A stretch of 64,000 nt of DNA from Echinicola soli (GTDB lineage: Bacteria > Bacteroidota > Bacteroidia > Cytophagales > Cyclobacteriaceae), in assembly GCF_006575665.1 (NCBI RefSeq), contig NZ_CP041253.1, positions 67,501-131,500 of the forward strand. The letters are read 5' to 3'. Shown piece by piece: positions 52,588 to 60,740 of this stretch. How positions within the stretch are numbered: the first letter of the stretch is position 1; each line of letters starts with the position of its first letter. The notes beneath the pieces are model-generated. The model made no database searches and was not told the origin of the DNA. It worked only from the letters and a program-made list of their open reading frames with translations. The position numbers were made by a program, and so were the translations under genes.

Positions 52588-52683
52588 ATGATAAAACAAG
52601 CAGCAAAATATTTTACCTTTTTCTTTTTTTACTTTCGTCCAAAAGGTCGAATCGGAGCTGTTTATTGCCTGAATGAAAAATAA
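52588..52683 (+). CDS. Phe/Tyr-rich leader peptide (attenuator control peptide)
   Basis: 31 codons, ATG to TAA, starting 5 bases after the -7 element. Residues 8-16 read YFTFFFFYF: six Phe and two Tyr codons in nine positions, followed by RPKGRIGAVYCLNEK. This is the composition expected of a leader peptide that measures charged tRNA-Phe (and tRNA-Tyr). The reading frame ends 21 bases before a strong terminator hairpin, itself upstream of DAHP synthase and five more Phe/Tyr pathway genes. It is shorter than usual gene-calling limits. Parts of its own message (52647-52659) are one arm of the predicted antiterminator. No other function is likely. Confidence 0.85.
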   Translation: MIKQAAKYFTFFFFYFRPKGRIGAVYCLNEK

Positions 52684-52735
52684 AAATTCAAACATAAACT
52701 AAGAAGCCCGATTCGAAAGAGTCGGGCTTTTTTTA
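52647..52735 (+). promoter_or_regulatory. Transcription attenuator of the Phe/Tyr operon
   Basis: Two exclusive structures can be drawn. Terminator: AGCCCGATTC (52705-52714), loop GAAA, GAGTCGGGCT (52719-52728), a 10-bp stem with one G-T pair, followed by seven T. Antiterminator: 52647-52659 (TCGAATCGGAGCT, inside the leader reading frame) pairs over 12 bp, with one bulged A, with 52705-52716, using up the whole left arm of the terminator. Ribosome stalling on the Phe/Tyr codons (52609-52635) leaves 52647-52659 free and favours read-through; fluent translation covers it while the terminator forms. The layout is read directly from sequence; the mechanism is inferred from proteobacterial pheA/trp attenuators. 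Confidence 0.82.
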
Positions 52736-52753
52736 TTTCAAACCAAATCAATA

Positions 52754-53857
52754 ATGAAAGATCACTTAAAAACATCGGAATGGGGACTAGGCCTTAAAGG
52801 TCATGTCATCATCGCTGGCCCTTGTAGCGCCGAAACGCCTGAGCAGGTAGAGAAAGTTTGCCTGGAAATGAAAGAGCAAAACGTCATCCCTTCCATGTTC
52901 CGTGCAGGCATCTGGAAACCAAGAACCAGGCCAGGAAGCTTCGAAGGAATTGGTGAAGATGGCCTGAAGTGGATGGAAATTGTTCGCCATCACCTGAACA
53001 TCCCCATCACTACAGAAGTAGGGAACACTGCTCATGTAGAACTAGCCCTAAAGCACAATGTAGATGTGCTATGGATCGGTGCCAGGACTACTGTAAACCC
53101 TTTTGCAGTACAGGAGATCGCAGAAGCCCTAAGAGGCACTGACATCCCCGTAATGGTGAAAAACCCGATGAACCCTGACCTGCAACTTTGGATCGGCGCA
53201 CTGGAACGTCTCCATGCAGTTGGCATCAACAAGCTTGCTGCCATCCACAGAGGCTTCAGCGATGCTTACGACAAGCGCTTCAGGAATAAACCAAACTGGT
53301 CCATGCCAATCCACCTGAAAAGAGAATGGAAGGGAATGGAAGTGATCAATGACCCAAGTCACATCGTTGGAAAAAGAGATGGTATCCTGGAAATCTCCCA
53401 GAGAGCGATCAATTTCGGACTGGACGGCCTGATGATCGAAACCCATCACGATCCTGACAATGCATGGAGTGATGCCAAGCAGCAAGTAACCCCTGCCCAA
53501 CTAAAAGATATCCTCTCAAAAATTGATTTCAAGAACACCTTGGACGCCGAAAAACCAAGTGAAAAACTGCATGATCTCAGAACGGCCGTGGACCACATGG
53601 ATGATCAGCTGATCGACCTGCTGGCGGAAAGATTCTCAGTTATCGACCAAATCGGAGCCCATAAAAGAGAGCATAAGCTGACCGTTTTTCAATCCGACAG
53701 ATGGAAAGAAGTAATGGATTCCAGAACAGACAAGGGAGTTAAAAAAGGACTTAGCGAAAAATTCATGAAAGAATTGTTATTTTCGATCCACGAAGAGTCC
53801 GTTAAGAGACAAGAAAAACAACTGAGAGCCGGTGATCCGGTAAATAAAAACGCTTAA
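52754..53857 (+). CDS. Bifunctional DAHP synthase / chorismate mutase
   Basis: 367 residues. N-terminal class I DAHP synthase of the KDO8PS-like (AroA-beta) type (about 1-265), with IIAGPCSAE, FRAGIWKPRTRPGSFEG, WIGARTTVNPF, MVKNPMNPD, and the metal region ETHHDPDNAWSDA. A C-terminal AroQ-type chorismate mutase follows (about 275-355, LHDLRTAVDHMDDQLIDLLA and IGAHKREHKL). It runs the first shikimate step and the branch step to prephenate; the fused mutase often gives feedback control by prephenate or chorismate. First structural gene after the attenuator, 18 bases beyond its T-run. Confidence 0.95.
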   Translation: MKDHLKTSEWGLGLKGHVIIAGPCSAETPEQVEKVCLEMKEQNVIPSMFRAGIWKPRTRPGSFEGIGEDGLKWMEIVRHHLNIPITTEVGNTAHVELALKHNVDVLWIGARTTVNPFAVQEIAEALRGTDIPVMVKNPMNPDLQLWIGALERLHAVGINKLAAIHRGFSDAYDKRFRNKPNWSMPIHLKREWKGMEVINDPSHIVGKRDGILEISQRAINFGLDGLMIETHHDPDNAWSDAKQQVTPAQLKDILSKIDFKNTLDAEKPSEKLHDLRTAVDHMDDQLIDLLAERFSVIDQIGAHKREHKLTVFQSDRWKEVMDSRTDKGVKKGLSEKFMKELLFSIHEESVKRQEKQLRAGDPVNKNA

Positions 53858-53882
53858 CTGAGATTTAAACATAATCGATCCA

Positions 53883-54920
53883 TTGGAATCAATCATTTTC
53901 TCCACGCAAATCGCACCAGACCTGGAGAGGTTCTTGAAATCAAAGAACTTCTCCAAACTTGGTGTCATCACTGATAGCAACACTTACCAAGCCTGCTATC
54001 CCCTCATTCAGGACGCACTTCCAGCCCATGAGCACTTTGCTTTTGAAGCCGGCGAAGTGAACAAAACCCTGGACACCTGCCAAAAAATCTGGCAATGGAT
54101 GACCGATTGCGGCTTTGATAGAAAATCACTGATCATCAACCTTGGAGGGGGTGTGACAGGCGATATGGGTGGATTTTGCGCCAGCACCTATAAACGTGGC
54201 GTAAAGTTCATCAATATCCCCACCACACTGCTTTCCCAGGTAGATGCCAGTGTCGGCGGCAAGCTCGGGGTGGATTTCAACGGCTATAAAAACCATATAG
54301 GGGTTTTCAATGAACCTGAAGCAGTCATCATTTCGGCAGCTTTTCTGTCCACTTTGCCACTACCAGAGCTGCGATCTGGATACGCCGAAGTCATCAAACA
54401 CGGCCTGATATGCAATGAAAATTACTTCAATAGCCTAAAGCTTCAGAACTGGGAAAACCAAGGCTGGACAGAGATCATTGAAAAGTCGGTTTACATAAAA
54501 AAGGAAGTGGTCACCAAAGACCCCAAGGAAGACGGACTCCGTAAAATCCTTAACTTCGGCCACACCGTGGGGCACGCAGTGGAGTCATTTTACCTCGATA
54601 CCGAGCGACACTTGCTTCACGGGGAAGCCATTGCCATTGGCATGATCGCAGAGGCATATCTTTCAAAGGCCCACATCAGGCTAAGCAAGGAAGACCTGGA
54701 AACCATTACAGACACACTGCTCCATGTCTTTGGCAAAGTGGATATCCCCGCCGAGGATCTGGATGCAATCGCGCAGCTCTGCTTCCAAGACAAAAAGAAT
54801 GATGGCAGAACCATCAATTGCTCTTTACTCAAAAAGATCGGCGAGTGTGATTACAACATCGCCGTGAGCATGGAAGACATCATCGATTCGCTGCATTTTT
54901 ACAACACCCAACATCCATGA
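53883..54920 (+). CDS. aroB: 3-dehydroquinate synthase
   Basis: 345 residues with an apparent TTG start (no ATG or GTG fits better). NAD-binding NLGGGVTGDMGGFCAST, VDASVGGKLGVDFNGYKN, the zinc/substrate region ELRSGYAEVIKHGLI, FGHTVGHAVE and LLHGEAIAIGM are all intact. Converts DAHP to dehydroquinate. 25 bases after the DAHP synthase gene; its stop overlaps the aroA start (ATGA). Confidence 0.96.
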   Translation: MESIIFSTQIAPDLERFLKSKNFSKLGVITDSNTYQACYPLIQDALPAHEHFAFEAGEVNKTLDTCQKIWQWMTDCGFDRKSLIINLGGGVTGDMGGFCASTYKRGVKFINIPTTLLSQVDASVGGKLGVDFNGYKNHIGVFNEPEAVIISAAFLSTLPLPELRSGYAEVIKHGLICNENYFNSLKLQNWENQGWTEIIEKSVYIKKEVVTKDPKEDGLRKILNFGHTVGHAVESFYLDTERHLLHGEAIAIGMIAEAYLSKAHIRLSKEDLETITDTLLHVFGKVDIPAEDLDAIAQLCFQDKKNDGRTINCSLLKKIGECDYNIAVSMEDIIDSLHFYNTQHP

Positions 54921-56131
54921 ACGACATTACATTGCCCGTCAAACAGCATTTTGGCGAAGTAACCATACCGCTGCCTTCTTCCAAAAGCGAAAGCAACAGG
55001 GTCCTGATCATCGATGCCCTGACAGAAGGCAAAAACCAATTGTCCAACCTAGCAGAAGCGCGGGACACGCAGACCATGATCCGCCTGCTAAGCGAAGATC
55101 CCGAAACCCTGGACGTACTTGATGCCGGCACCACCATGCGATTCCTGACTGCTTACGCTGCCCTGACCAATCGCCACAAGACACTTACCGGAACGCCCCG
55201 GATGTGCGAACGCCCTATCGGGATTTTGGTAGATGCCCTCAGGCAAATCGGTGCAAAAATAGAATACAAGGGCAAGGAAGGCTACCCACCAATGGAAACC
55301 CTAGGCTTTGAAAAGCAACTGACCAACAAAGTACAGATCAGAGGTGATGTCAGCAGTCAGTATATCTCCGCCCTTTTGATGAATGCCCCCTTGTTGCCAG
55401 AGGGGCTTAGCCTTGAGCTCACCGGAAAGATCGGCTCAAGAACCTACATCGAAATGACCCTGGAGCTGATGAAGCAGTTTGGAGTAGCCTATTCTTTTGA
55501 TGATAACATCATAGCAATAAGTCCCCAGCAGTATAAAAACACCACCTTTGCTGTGGAAAGTGACTGGTCTGGTGCCAGCTACTGGTTCAGCCTACTGGCC
55601 TGTGCAGAAGAGGGAAGTTTTTTCCTGAAAGGCTTGAAAGAAAGCAGCCTTCAGGGCGATTCGAAGATCGTGGAGATCATGGACAAGCTTGGCGTACAAA
55701 GTGAATTTAAGGAAGATGGCGTCCAGCTGACCAAAAAACCAGTAATCGGATTGGAAAGCTATGACTTCACGCACTGCCCTGATCTGGCCCAAACCGTAGT
55801 GGTCACATGTGCCCTGATCGGGCAAAAAGCCCAGTTTACAGGATTGGAAAGCCTCCGTATCAAAGAAACCGACAGGATTTATGCCCTCCAGCAAGAACTG
55901 GCAAAATTCAACGCCAAACTGGAAGAAGGCGAAAACGAGGTGTTTACCGTCATCCCTTCCACAAGCATCCCTGCAAAAGTGAGTATCGAAACCTACGATG
56001 ACCACAGAATGGGCATGGCGTTCATGCCACTGGTGACACGCACAGAGGTAACACTTGTGGACAAGGATGTTGTCAACAAATCTTATCCTAGTTTCTGGAA
56101 ACACTGTATATTAGCAGGGATAAAGAACTAA
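54917..56131 (+). CDS. aroA: 5-enolpyruvylshikimate-3-phosphate synthase
   Basis: 404 residues, slightly short for the family (about 425-440). Two-domain inverse alpha/beta barrel. Shikimate-phosphate contacts PSSKSESNRVLI at the N terminus, DAGTTMRFLTAYA in place of the usual NAGTAMRPL, VSSQYISALLM, and the C-terminal KETDRI and YDDHRMGMAFM. The Pro-to-Phe and Ala-to-Thr changes near the phosphoenolpyruvate site belong to a diverged form seen in this phylum (general knowledge). Translationally coupled to aroB by a 4-base overlap. Confidence 0.95.
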   Translation: MNDITLPVKQHFGEVTIPLPSSKSESNRVLIIDALTEGKNQLSNLAEARDTQTMIRLLSEDPETLDVLDAGTTMRFLTAYAALTNRHKTLTGTPRMCERPIGILVDALRQIGAKIEYKGKEGYPPMETLGFEKQLTNKVQIRGDVSSQYISALLMNAPLLPEGLSLELTGKIGSRTYIEMTLELMKQFGVAYSFDDNIIAISPQQYKNTTFAVESDWSGASYWFSLLACAEEGSFFLKGLKESSLQGDSKIVEIMDKLGVQSEFKEDGVQLTKKPVIGLESYDFTHCPDLAQTVVVTCALIGQKAQFTGLESLRIKETDRIYALQQELAKFNAKLEEGENEVFTVIPSTSIPAKVSIETYDDHRMGMAFMPLVTRTEVTLVDKDVVNKSYPSFWKHCILAGIKN

Positions 56132-56270
56132 GATGATCATTTACCGAAAACCCTCCACAATTTGCCGAAAACCCGCTTCTCTCATCGGTTTGTGGATATA
56201 GTGGATCAACAGTCCTGTTTGTCTCTGTCTACATCATTGCCATATATTTTCAAATAAACTATTCAAACAA

Positions 56271-57110
56271 GTGTCCTCGACTCCACAACAGCAAAAAGTA
56301 GCCATACAAGGCATCAAAGGTTCCTACCACTACCAAGTGGCCCTTAACCAGTTTGGCCAGGACATTCATGTCATCGAGTGCCTTACCTTTTCGGAACTGG
56401 TCAAAAAAATCACTTCCAATCATGCTGACATTGGGGTTTTGGCACTGGAGAACTCCATTGCTGGAGCTATCCTCCCCAATTATGACCTGATGGACAGAAA
56501 CGACCTACAGGTAATTGGCGAATTTTACCTACCTATTTCGCATCAGCTGATGGTGCTCAAAGGGCAGTCCATCGAAGACATTACAGAAGTCCGCTCCCAT
56601 CCCATGGCCCTGCTTCAGTGCAAGGCGTTCTTTGAGCAATATCCACAGATCAAACTGATAGAGGATATGGACACGGCATCCGTAGCCAAAGAAATCAGCG
56701 AGCAACACCTGGAAGGAATAGGTGCCATCGCTGGTAAGTCAGCAGCCGATTTTTATGGACTGGACATTTTGGCTTCCGATATCCAAACCGTCAAAAACAA
56801 CATCACGCGCTTCTGCATCGTTAAAAATGCAGCAGATGCCCAACCTGTTGAAGGCTTTGACAAGGCCTCCATCAAGGTCATCATTAAAAACGAACAGGGC
56901 AGCTTGGCTAAGGTCCTTACCACCATGAGTGCCTATCAACTGGACCTGACCAAAATCCAGTCGTTACCGGTGATTGACCAACCTTGGCATTATGCTTTTT
57001 TCATTGACCTGATCTTCGGGGAATTATCGGATTACCGACAAGCACTGGAAGAACTAAAAAGCAGTGGCCACCAAATTAAAGTTTTGGGAGAATACAAAAA
57101 CACTAAATAA
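56271..57110 (+). CDS. pheA: Prephenate dehydratase
   Basis: 279 residues with GTG start. PDT domain (about 8-185): VAIQGIKGSYHYQVAL, GVLALENSIAGAI, HPMALLQC and the signature NNITRFCIV with catalytic Thr. A C-terminal ACT domain (about 195-275, KNEQGSLAKVLTTMSAYQLDLTKIQS) is the usual Phe-sensing module. Makes phenylpyruvate. A 139-base gap precedes it and holds a plausible weaker promoter (TTTG at 56218, TATATTTT at 56243). Confidence 0.94.
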   Translation: MSSTPQQQKVAIQGIKGSYHYQVALNQFGQDIHVIECLTFSELVKKITSNHADIGVLALENSIAGAILPNYDLMDRNDLQVIGEFYLPISHQLMVLKGQSIEDITEVRSHPMALLQCKAFFEQYPQIKLIEDMDTASVAKEISEQHLEGIGAIAGKSAADFYGLDILASDIQTVKNNITRFCIVKNAADAQPVEGFDKASIKVIIKNEQGSLAKVLTTMSAYQLDLTKIQSLPVIDQPWHYAFFIDLIFGELSDYRQALEELKSSGHQIKVLGEYKNTK

Positions 57111-57115
57111 CCATC

Positions 57116-58276
57116 ATGATAGCTCCAGCAGATCGCCTTGCCAACGTAAAGGAATATTACTTTTCCAAAAAGCTACGTGAGGTCGCCCGCCTGAAAGCAG
57201 AAGGCCATCCCATTATCAACATGGGCATCGGCAGCCCTGACCTGCCGCCGCACCAGGATGTCATCGATGCGCTGAACACCACTAGCCTGCAACCTACGGC
57301 CCACGGCTACCAAAGCTATCAGGGCATTCCAGCCCTTCGTGAAGCAATCGCTGGTTTTTATCAAAAAAATTATAGCGTCTCCCTGTCTCCGACCAATGAA
57401 ATCCTGCCCATGATGGGATCCAAAGAAGCCATCATGCACATTTCTTTGGCTTACCTTAACCCAGGAGACAAGGTTTTGATCCCCAATCCCGGCTATCCCA
57501 CCTACTCTTCTGTCACTGAGCTGGTCGGTGCCAAAGCGGTGTTTTATGACCTTAAAGGAGAAAACCAGTGGCTCCCGGACTTTGACCAATTGGAAACATT
57601 GGCAAGTACCGGCATCAAGCTGATGTGGATCAATTACCCCCACATGCCCACTGGAGCGAATGCCCCAAAACAGACACTGGAAAAACTTGTGACATTTGCC
57701 AAAAAACATCAGATTTTATTGGTCAACGATAATCCTTATAGCTTTATCCTTACCAAGAAACCTGTAAGCATTCTTGCCATTGACGGCGCAAAGGACATCG
57801 CCCTAGAACTCAATTCACTCAGCAAAACTTATAATATGCCAGGATGGAGGGTGGGAATGCTGTGTGGTCAGGCTACTTACGTGCAGGAAGTGCTAAAGGT
57901 CAAAAGCAATATGGACTCAGGAATGTTTCTGGGCATCCAAGAAGGTGCCATTGCAGCCTTAAAACTGGATAAGAACTGGTTCGAAGCAATGGACACTATT
58001 TACCAAAAACGCAGGGAAGCCGTTTGGAAACTGGCCGATAGGGTCGGCGCCATTTGTGAACGTGAAAGTTCGGGGATGTTTGTCTGGGCGAAATTAGCAG
58101 ACCAAACCGACCCCATGGCTTTAGTCAATAAGTTATTGTACGAAAACCACATCTTTATCACACCAGGCGATATTTTTGGCAGTAACGGTCATGGATACAT
58201 CAGATTTTCGCTTTGTGTACCAGAAGATCTCATCCAAGAAGCCTTTGACAGAGTAAACAGGTCTTGGACCAAATAA
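57116..58276 (+). CDS. Pyridoxal-phosphate aminotransferase (probable aromatic/branched substrate)
   Basis: 386 residues, fold-type I class I/II aminotransferase. INMGIGSPDLPPHQDV, PNPGYPTYSSV, MWINYPHMPTGA (the NPxNPTG region), the PLP lysine in NSLSKTYNMPGWRVGM and GYIRFSLCVPE (Arg for the carboxylate). Similar to LL-diaminopimelate and aspartate-type enzymes by motif. Its location between pheA and tyrA makes phenylpyruvate/hydroxyphenylpyruvate transamination the best guess. 5 bases after pheA. Confidence 0.88.
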   Translation: MIAPADRLANVKEYYFSKKLREVARLKAEGHPIINMGIGSPDLPPHQDVIDALNTTSLQPTAHGYQSYQGIPALREAIAGFYQKNYSVSLSPTNEILPMMGSKEAIMHISLAYLNPGDKVLIPNPGYPTYSSVTELVGAKAVFYDLKGENQWLPDFDQLETLASTGIKLMWINYPHMPTGANAPKQTLEKLVTFAKKHQILLVNDNPYSFILTKKPVSILAIDGAKDIALELNSLSKTYNMPGWRVGMLCGQATYVQEVLKVKSNMDSGMFLGIQEGAIAALKLDKNWFEAMDTIYQKRREAVWKLADRVGAICERESSGMFVWAKLADQTDPMALVNKLLYENHIFITPGDIFGSNGHGYIRFSLCVPEDLIQEAFDRVNRSWTK

Positions 58277-58299
58277 ACAGGGGCAAAAAAACGATCTAT

Positions 58300-59148
58300 A
58301 TGAAGCATATTCACATTATAGGACTTGGCCTTTTGGGGGGCTCGTTTTCACTTGGCCTAAAAAAGGCCTCAGCGGGAATTAAAGTCACTGGCTTTGACAA
58401 GAACAAAACCCACTTGCAAGAAGCCCTATCACTTGGCATTATCGACCAAAGCAACGAAAAAATCCCAAAGGATGCTGATCTGGTCATTGTGGCCACGCCC
58501 GTGGATACGATCAGTGGCATTGTAGCCAGCTTGCTCGATGAAATATCCCCGGAAACGCTCATTATGGATTTTGGTTCGACAAAAGAACAGATCTGCACCA
58601 CCCTGGCCGCACATCCCAACAGAAAAAACTTCCTGGCCGCCCATCCAATCGCCGGCACTGAGTATGCAGGTCCATCAGCAGCTTTTCCAGATTTATTAAG
58701 AAGTAAGATCATGATCCTCTGTGAGCCTGAAAAGACGGCCCTTCACCTTAAATCAAAGGCTTACGAGACTTTTGAATCCTTGGAGATGAAAGTCCGGTTC
58801 ATGGAACCGCATGAGCACGACAATCAACTCGCCTTCGTGTCCCACTTATCCCATATCAGCTCCTTTATGCTCGGCAAAACGGTACTGGATAAAATGGAAG
58901 ACGACAAGCATATCCTGAACATGGCCGGAAGTGGCTTTGCTTCCACTGTCAGGCTAGCCAAAAGCTCTCCGGCAATGTGGACACCTATCATGAAGGAAAA
59001 CAAGGAAAATATCCTTGAAGCACTGAATGGCTATATCGAAAACCTCACTGCTTTCAGGGACCACCTCACCGGCGACCAGTTCGAGAAATTGGCCGAAAAA
59101 ATGAAAAATGCCAACCAGATCGGCGACATTTTGGATTTAAAAGGCTAG
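58300..59148 (+). CDS. tyrA: Prephenate dehydrogenase
   Basis: 282 residues from the ATG at 58300; a TTG overlapping the aminotransferase gene is unlikely. Rossmann motif IIGLGLLGGSFSLGL, VIVATPVD, MDFGSTKEQI and the catalytic region HPIAGTEYAGPSAAF. Arrangement fits TyrA without a mutase or ACT domain. Converts prephenate to hydroxyphenylpyruvate. Last gene of the Phe/Tyr operon; it ends 10 bases from the convergent binding-protein gene, with no clear terminator between. Confidence 0.94.
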   Translation: MKHIHIIGLGLLGGSFSLGLKKASAGIKVTGFDKNKTHLQEALSLGIIDQSNEKIPKDADLVIVATPVDTISGIVASLLDEISPETLIMDFGSTKEQICTTLAAHPNRKNFLAAHPIAGTEYAGPSAAFPDLLRSKIMILCEPEKTALHLKSKAYETFESLEMKVRFMEPHEHDNQLAFVSHLSHISSFMLGKTVLDKMEDDKHILNMAGSGFASTVRLAKSSPAMWTPIMKENKENILEALNGYIENLTAFRDHLTGDQFEKLAEKMKNANQIGDILDLKG

Positions 59149-59158
59149 CTGCCTGCTC

Positions 59159-59926
59159 TTATATCGATCTAAAATAATCTACAGCATACCGTAACCGGCT
59201 TCCATACCAAGAAAACATTTCACCGTCCACTAGCTGCACCTTTGTCTCAGGAAGTTCCCTTTGCAAGGCCTGTACATGTTTCTCCTTAAAGGGAAATGGC
59301 TCAGAACTCAGCAAGAGAAAATCGGGACACAACTCCTTTATTTGCTCCAAGGTAACCGTTGGATACCGGACTTGGGCAATCAAATTTTTAAAACCCGCTT
59401 TGGCCAACATCTCATCGATGAACGTCGCACCACCTACCGCCATATGCGGCTCTTGCCAAATCAGGTAAACTGCTGACCCTTTGCTATCGATCGCTGCATG
59501 GAAACACTGGCTAATTTCCTTGGCCAATAACTGGGATACTTCTTTTTTTCCGGTGATATTCCCGATTTCCTGTATCATCCGAAGGGCATCTTCCAAATTA
59601 AAAATATCACTCATCCATACTGGATACTTCTCAGCCAGCTGCATGATTCCCTCTTTATAGTTTTCCTCTTTGTTTCCGATGATCAAATCCGGCCGCAATT
59701 CATCGATCACCTCAAACCGAAATTTCTTGGTACCGCCGACGATGGCTTTTTTCTTCCGGAGCCCGCCTGGATGAACACAAAACTTCGTGATACCCACCAA
59801 CTGCTCTTCCAGTCCCAAATCGATCAGCAGCTCCGTCTGAGAAGGCACCAAGGAAACAATGCGCCTGGGAAAGTACGGAATGGTCACTTCCCTTCCCATT
59901 TGGTCGATGTACCGCTTATCTGTCAT
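59159..59926 (-). CDS. BtuF-like helical-backbone metal receptor, no signal peptide
   Basis: 255 residues. Two-lobed periplasmic-binding-type fold of the BtuF/FepB class: FPRRIVSLVPSQTELLIDLG, LRPDLIIGNKEENYKEG, AVGGATFIDEMLAKAGF and LLLSSEPFPFKEKHV. The first residues (MTDKRYIDQMGREV) enter the domain directly, so no export signal or lipobox is present; it is probably cytoplasmic, unlike ABC-transport binding proteins. No transporter genes are adjacent. A cobamide- or metal-binding role is possible. Convergent with tyrA. Confidence 0.85.
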   Translation of the reverse strand: MTDKRYIDQMGREVTIPYFPRRIVSLVPSQTELLIDLGLEEQLVGITKFCVHPGGLRKKKAIVGGTKKFRFEVIDELRPDLIIGNKEENYKEGIMQLAEKYPVWMSDIFNLEDALRMIQEIGNITGKKEVSQLLAKEISQCFHAAIDSKGSAVYLIWQEPHMAVGGATFIDEMLAKAGFKNLIAQVRYPTVTLEQIKELCPDFLLLSSEPFPFKEKHVQALQRELPETKVQLVDGEMFSWYGSRLRYAVDYFRSI

Positions 59927-59954
59927 TTGTTTTCATTCAAAGATCGAAACTAAA

Positions 59955-59985
59955 AAAAAATCCCCGAATGCTCCGGGGATTTTTT
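59955..59985. terminator. Bidirectional intrinsic terminator
   Basis: Perfect 12-bp stem AAAAAATCCCCG / CGGGGATTTTTT around a 7-base loop. It lies in the 296-base gap 59927-60222 and can end transcription of the HsdR-N-like gene on the minus strand, although about 240 bases after its stop. No gene is visible in the gap. Confidence 0.8.
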
Positions 59986-60222
59986 GATATTAAACCGTAT
60001 GAAGAAAATTTTTGACAATTAATCGTATTGCTTGGGGAAAGGGGATAGCCTTCTTTGCTCCGCTCTTCTCATGATTTATAATTGGGCTTATACCCTGGAT
60101 GGGCATCTACACTTCAAAAGTAAGAAAGTTTTTGAAACTAAAAAAATTTCATTTCCTTTAATATTTAATCATCTATTCAACGATCCTTACGTAAAAAGAT
60201 AGAAGGTTATGATATTTAGAAG

Positions 60223-60690
60223 CTAAAAAGCGGGGAATTCCCGTATCTGCTTATAAGCGCCTGAACCAGTATCGAACTGCAAACAAATATGCTGCATTCC
60301 GTTGCTAATAGCCATATATTGTGCCTGAATGGTTTTATTATACATGCAGACCTGCTCCACCACTTTTTGACTAAGCTTCACTTCTGGAGCCTTGCACTCC
60401 ACCAGGAGAAAGGGCTGCCCAGCTCGGTCCAGTACCAAAATATCAAAGCGTTTTTTCAGCCGATTATATTCCAGCCCCTTTTCGAGTGCAAAAAGGCTTT
60501 TTGGATATTGCTTAAAGGCTATCAAATAGTATATGATATGCTGTCTGACCCACTCCTCTGGCGTCAAAATCAAAAACTTCTTTCGCAATGCATCAAAAAT
60601 GGTTAATTTCCCACTTTCTGCGGTAAGTTGGAAATCAGTGGTGGGCAAGTTTAGCGGGGTGTTCAAAAAAGGATAGTCTGCAGCTGTCAT
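60223..60690 (-). CDS. HsdR N-terminal-like PD-(D/E)XK nuclease-fold protein
   Basis: 155 residues from the ATG at 60690; a TTG-initiated form with 23 more residues overlaps the divergent gene. Matches the N-terminal domain of type I restriction HsdR subunits, with the nuclease core RFDILVLDRAGQPFLLVECK (Asp and Glu-x-Lys). The helicase part and hsdM/hsdS are missing, so it is not part of a restriction system in this window. Many Bacteroidota carry such a single-domain gene with unknown function. Cytoplasmic. Confidence 0.85.
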   Translation of the reverse strand: MTAADYPFLNTPLNLPTTDFQLTAESGKLTIFDALRKKFLILTPEEWVRQHIIYYLIAFKQYPKSLFALEKGLEYNRLKKRFDILVLDRAGQPFLLVECKAPEVKLSQKVVEQVCMYNKTIQAQYMAISNGMQHICLQFDTGSGAYKQIREFPAF

Positions 60691-60740
60691 ACCACAAATA
60701 TCCAAGCTTATTCGATCAATTAAAACGAAGTCTGACAAAA

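Noticed and set aside
60223..60690. Part of a type I restriction-modification system
   Set aside because: Only an HsdR-N-like domain is present; no helicase, methylase or specificity gene is in the window.
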